This document shows, piece after piece, positions 5,061 to 5,512 of a stretch of 5,512 bases of DNA. The stretch spans positions 1 to 5,512 of the forward strand of contig JAICHT010000240.1 of NCBI GenBank assembly GCA_025924755.1, given 5' to 3'. The position numbers and the translations under genes were made by a program. Every line of letters begins with the position of its first letter. The first letter of the stretch is position 1. Source of the DNA: Chitinophagaceae bacterium. Its GTDB lineage: Bacteria > Bacteroidota > Bacteroidia > Chitinophagales > Chitinophagaceae. Under the pieces are notes generated by a model, which saw only the letters and a program-made list of their open reading frames with translations, had not been told where the DNA came from and searched no databases.

Positions 5061-5512
5061 GTGGATAAAAAATGTATCAACTCTACCTCTGTTACTAACT
5101 GGGATGCCTATGGACTTTCAGAGTATTTGTTAATGGCACATACTAGTAATGAAGTGCATGAAAAAGTAATGAAAGAGAAAGAATGTTTTGAAATAAAGTA
5201 CGGACTAGAATCTGCTTCTAAATCCATCCCACATATTAGTGTTGCTGCTTTTTTAGGTAGATCAGAAATGAAGAGAGAATTAGACAATGTAGTGCAAAAC
5301 ATATGCAATCAGTTTAGAGCTTACAACGTTACATTGTGCGGTTATAACGGCTTTGCTCCTAAAGCAATTTATCTCAGCGTACAGAACCATGAACCATTTA
5401 AAAAGTTGGCAAAAGGATTAAAAGCAATAGACGACTTCCTTAAGTCACATGATTATCCTCTTATCAGATTATTTACTCACCTGCATCTGACAATTGCACG
5501 AAGATTAGAGGA
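5061..5512 (+). CDS. 2H phosphoesterase / 2'-5' RNA ligase family protein (3' end cut off by the window)
   Basis: Belongs by its two H-x-(S/T) motifs to the 2H phosphoesterase superfamily, whose members open or make 2',5'-linked or cyclic phosphodiesters in RNA and nucleotides; the substrate here is unknown. The first motif is PHIS with His58 and Ser60, in KSIPHISVAAFL; the second is HLT with His142 and Thr144, in THLHLTIARRL. The spacing of about 84 residues suits the family. The frame is open from 5019 to the window end. I chose the GTG at 5061, which places the conserved NWDAYGLSEYLLMAH segment 13 residues in, as in similar Bacteroidota proteins I recall. TTG at 5040 and ATG at 5133 are alternatives, but the latter would cut into that conserved segment. 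150 full codons are visible and probably only a short C-terminus is missing. It is divergent from the umuD-like gene across a 76-bp spacer, so shared regulation and an RNA-repair-like damage role are possible but unproven. Confidence 0.8.
   Translation, partial: MDKKCINSTSVTNWDAYGLSEYLLMAHTSNEVHEKVMKEKECFEIKYGLESASKSIPHISVAAFLGRSEMKRELDNVVQNICNQFRAYNVTLCGYNGFAPKAIYLSVQNHEPFKKLAKGLKAIDDFLKSHDYPLIRLFTHLHLTIARRLE

Noticed and set aside
5108..5308. Minus-strand open frame of 66 codons
   Set aside because: Antisense to the 2H phosphoesterase frame, which contains the two H-x-(S/T) motifs.

Overview
The window looks like a chromosomal segment of a member of the Bacteroidota, probably of the Chitinophagaceae type. 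The reasons are moderate GC with A+T-rich spacers, start codons preceded by A-rich leaders instead of clear Shine-Dalgarno sequences, and protein flavours (RhuM-Fic, Bacteroidota-style UmuDC, a 2H phosphoesterase starting with a WDAYGLSEYLL-like segment) that I associate with that group. The assignment is inferred from recognition; no database search was done.

Left part (1-1528, minus strand): a secreted GH37 trehalase cut off by the left edge, preceded by ridA (enamine/imine deaminase). A small hairpin with a U-tract on the minus strand separates them. Then comes a 99-bp divergent spacer with a 10-bp direct repeat at its two ends. It leads to a plus-strand gene (1628-2263) whose C-terminal half is a recognisable 3-hydroxyacyl-CoA dehydrogenase C-domain, while its N-terminal half is a shortened Rossmann-like remnant without the glycine-rich NAD motif or the catalytic histidine. 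This gene converges on umuC, and the two share a TTAA tetranucleotide as stop codons.

Right part (2260-4984, minus strand): a compact three-gene operon in the order umuD-like, RhuM-Fic, umuC. It is a translesion-polymerase operon with a toxin-like RhuM/Fic fusion gene between the two polymerase V subunits, 21 bp after umuD and 1 bp before umuC. The UmuD-like protein aligns well to E. coli UmuD, but both residues of the Ser/Lys catalytic dyad are changed (Ser to Ala64, Lys to Arg101, with the 37-residue spacing kept). The protein should therefore be unable to self-cleave. This pairing of an apparently dead UmuD with a RhuM-Fic gene inside the operon is the most interesting signal here.

Right edge: a 76-bp A+T-rich divergent control region (4985-5060) holds a TATAAT-like element flanked by two similar ACTAAA...TTT.G motifs. 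Past it, a plus-strand 2H phosphoesterase (2'-5' RNA ligase-like) runs off the window. It may share regulation with the umuD-fic-umuC operon.
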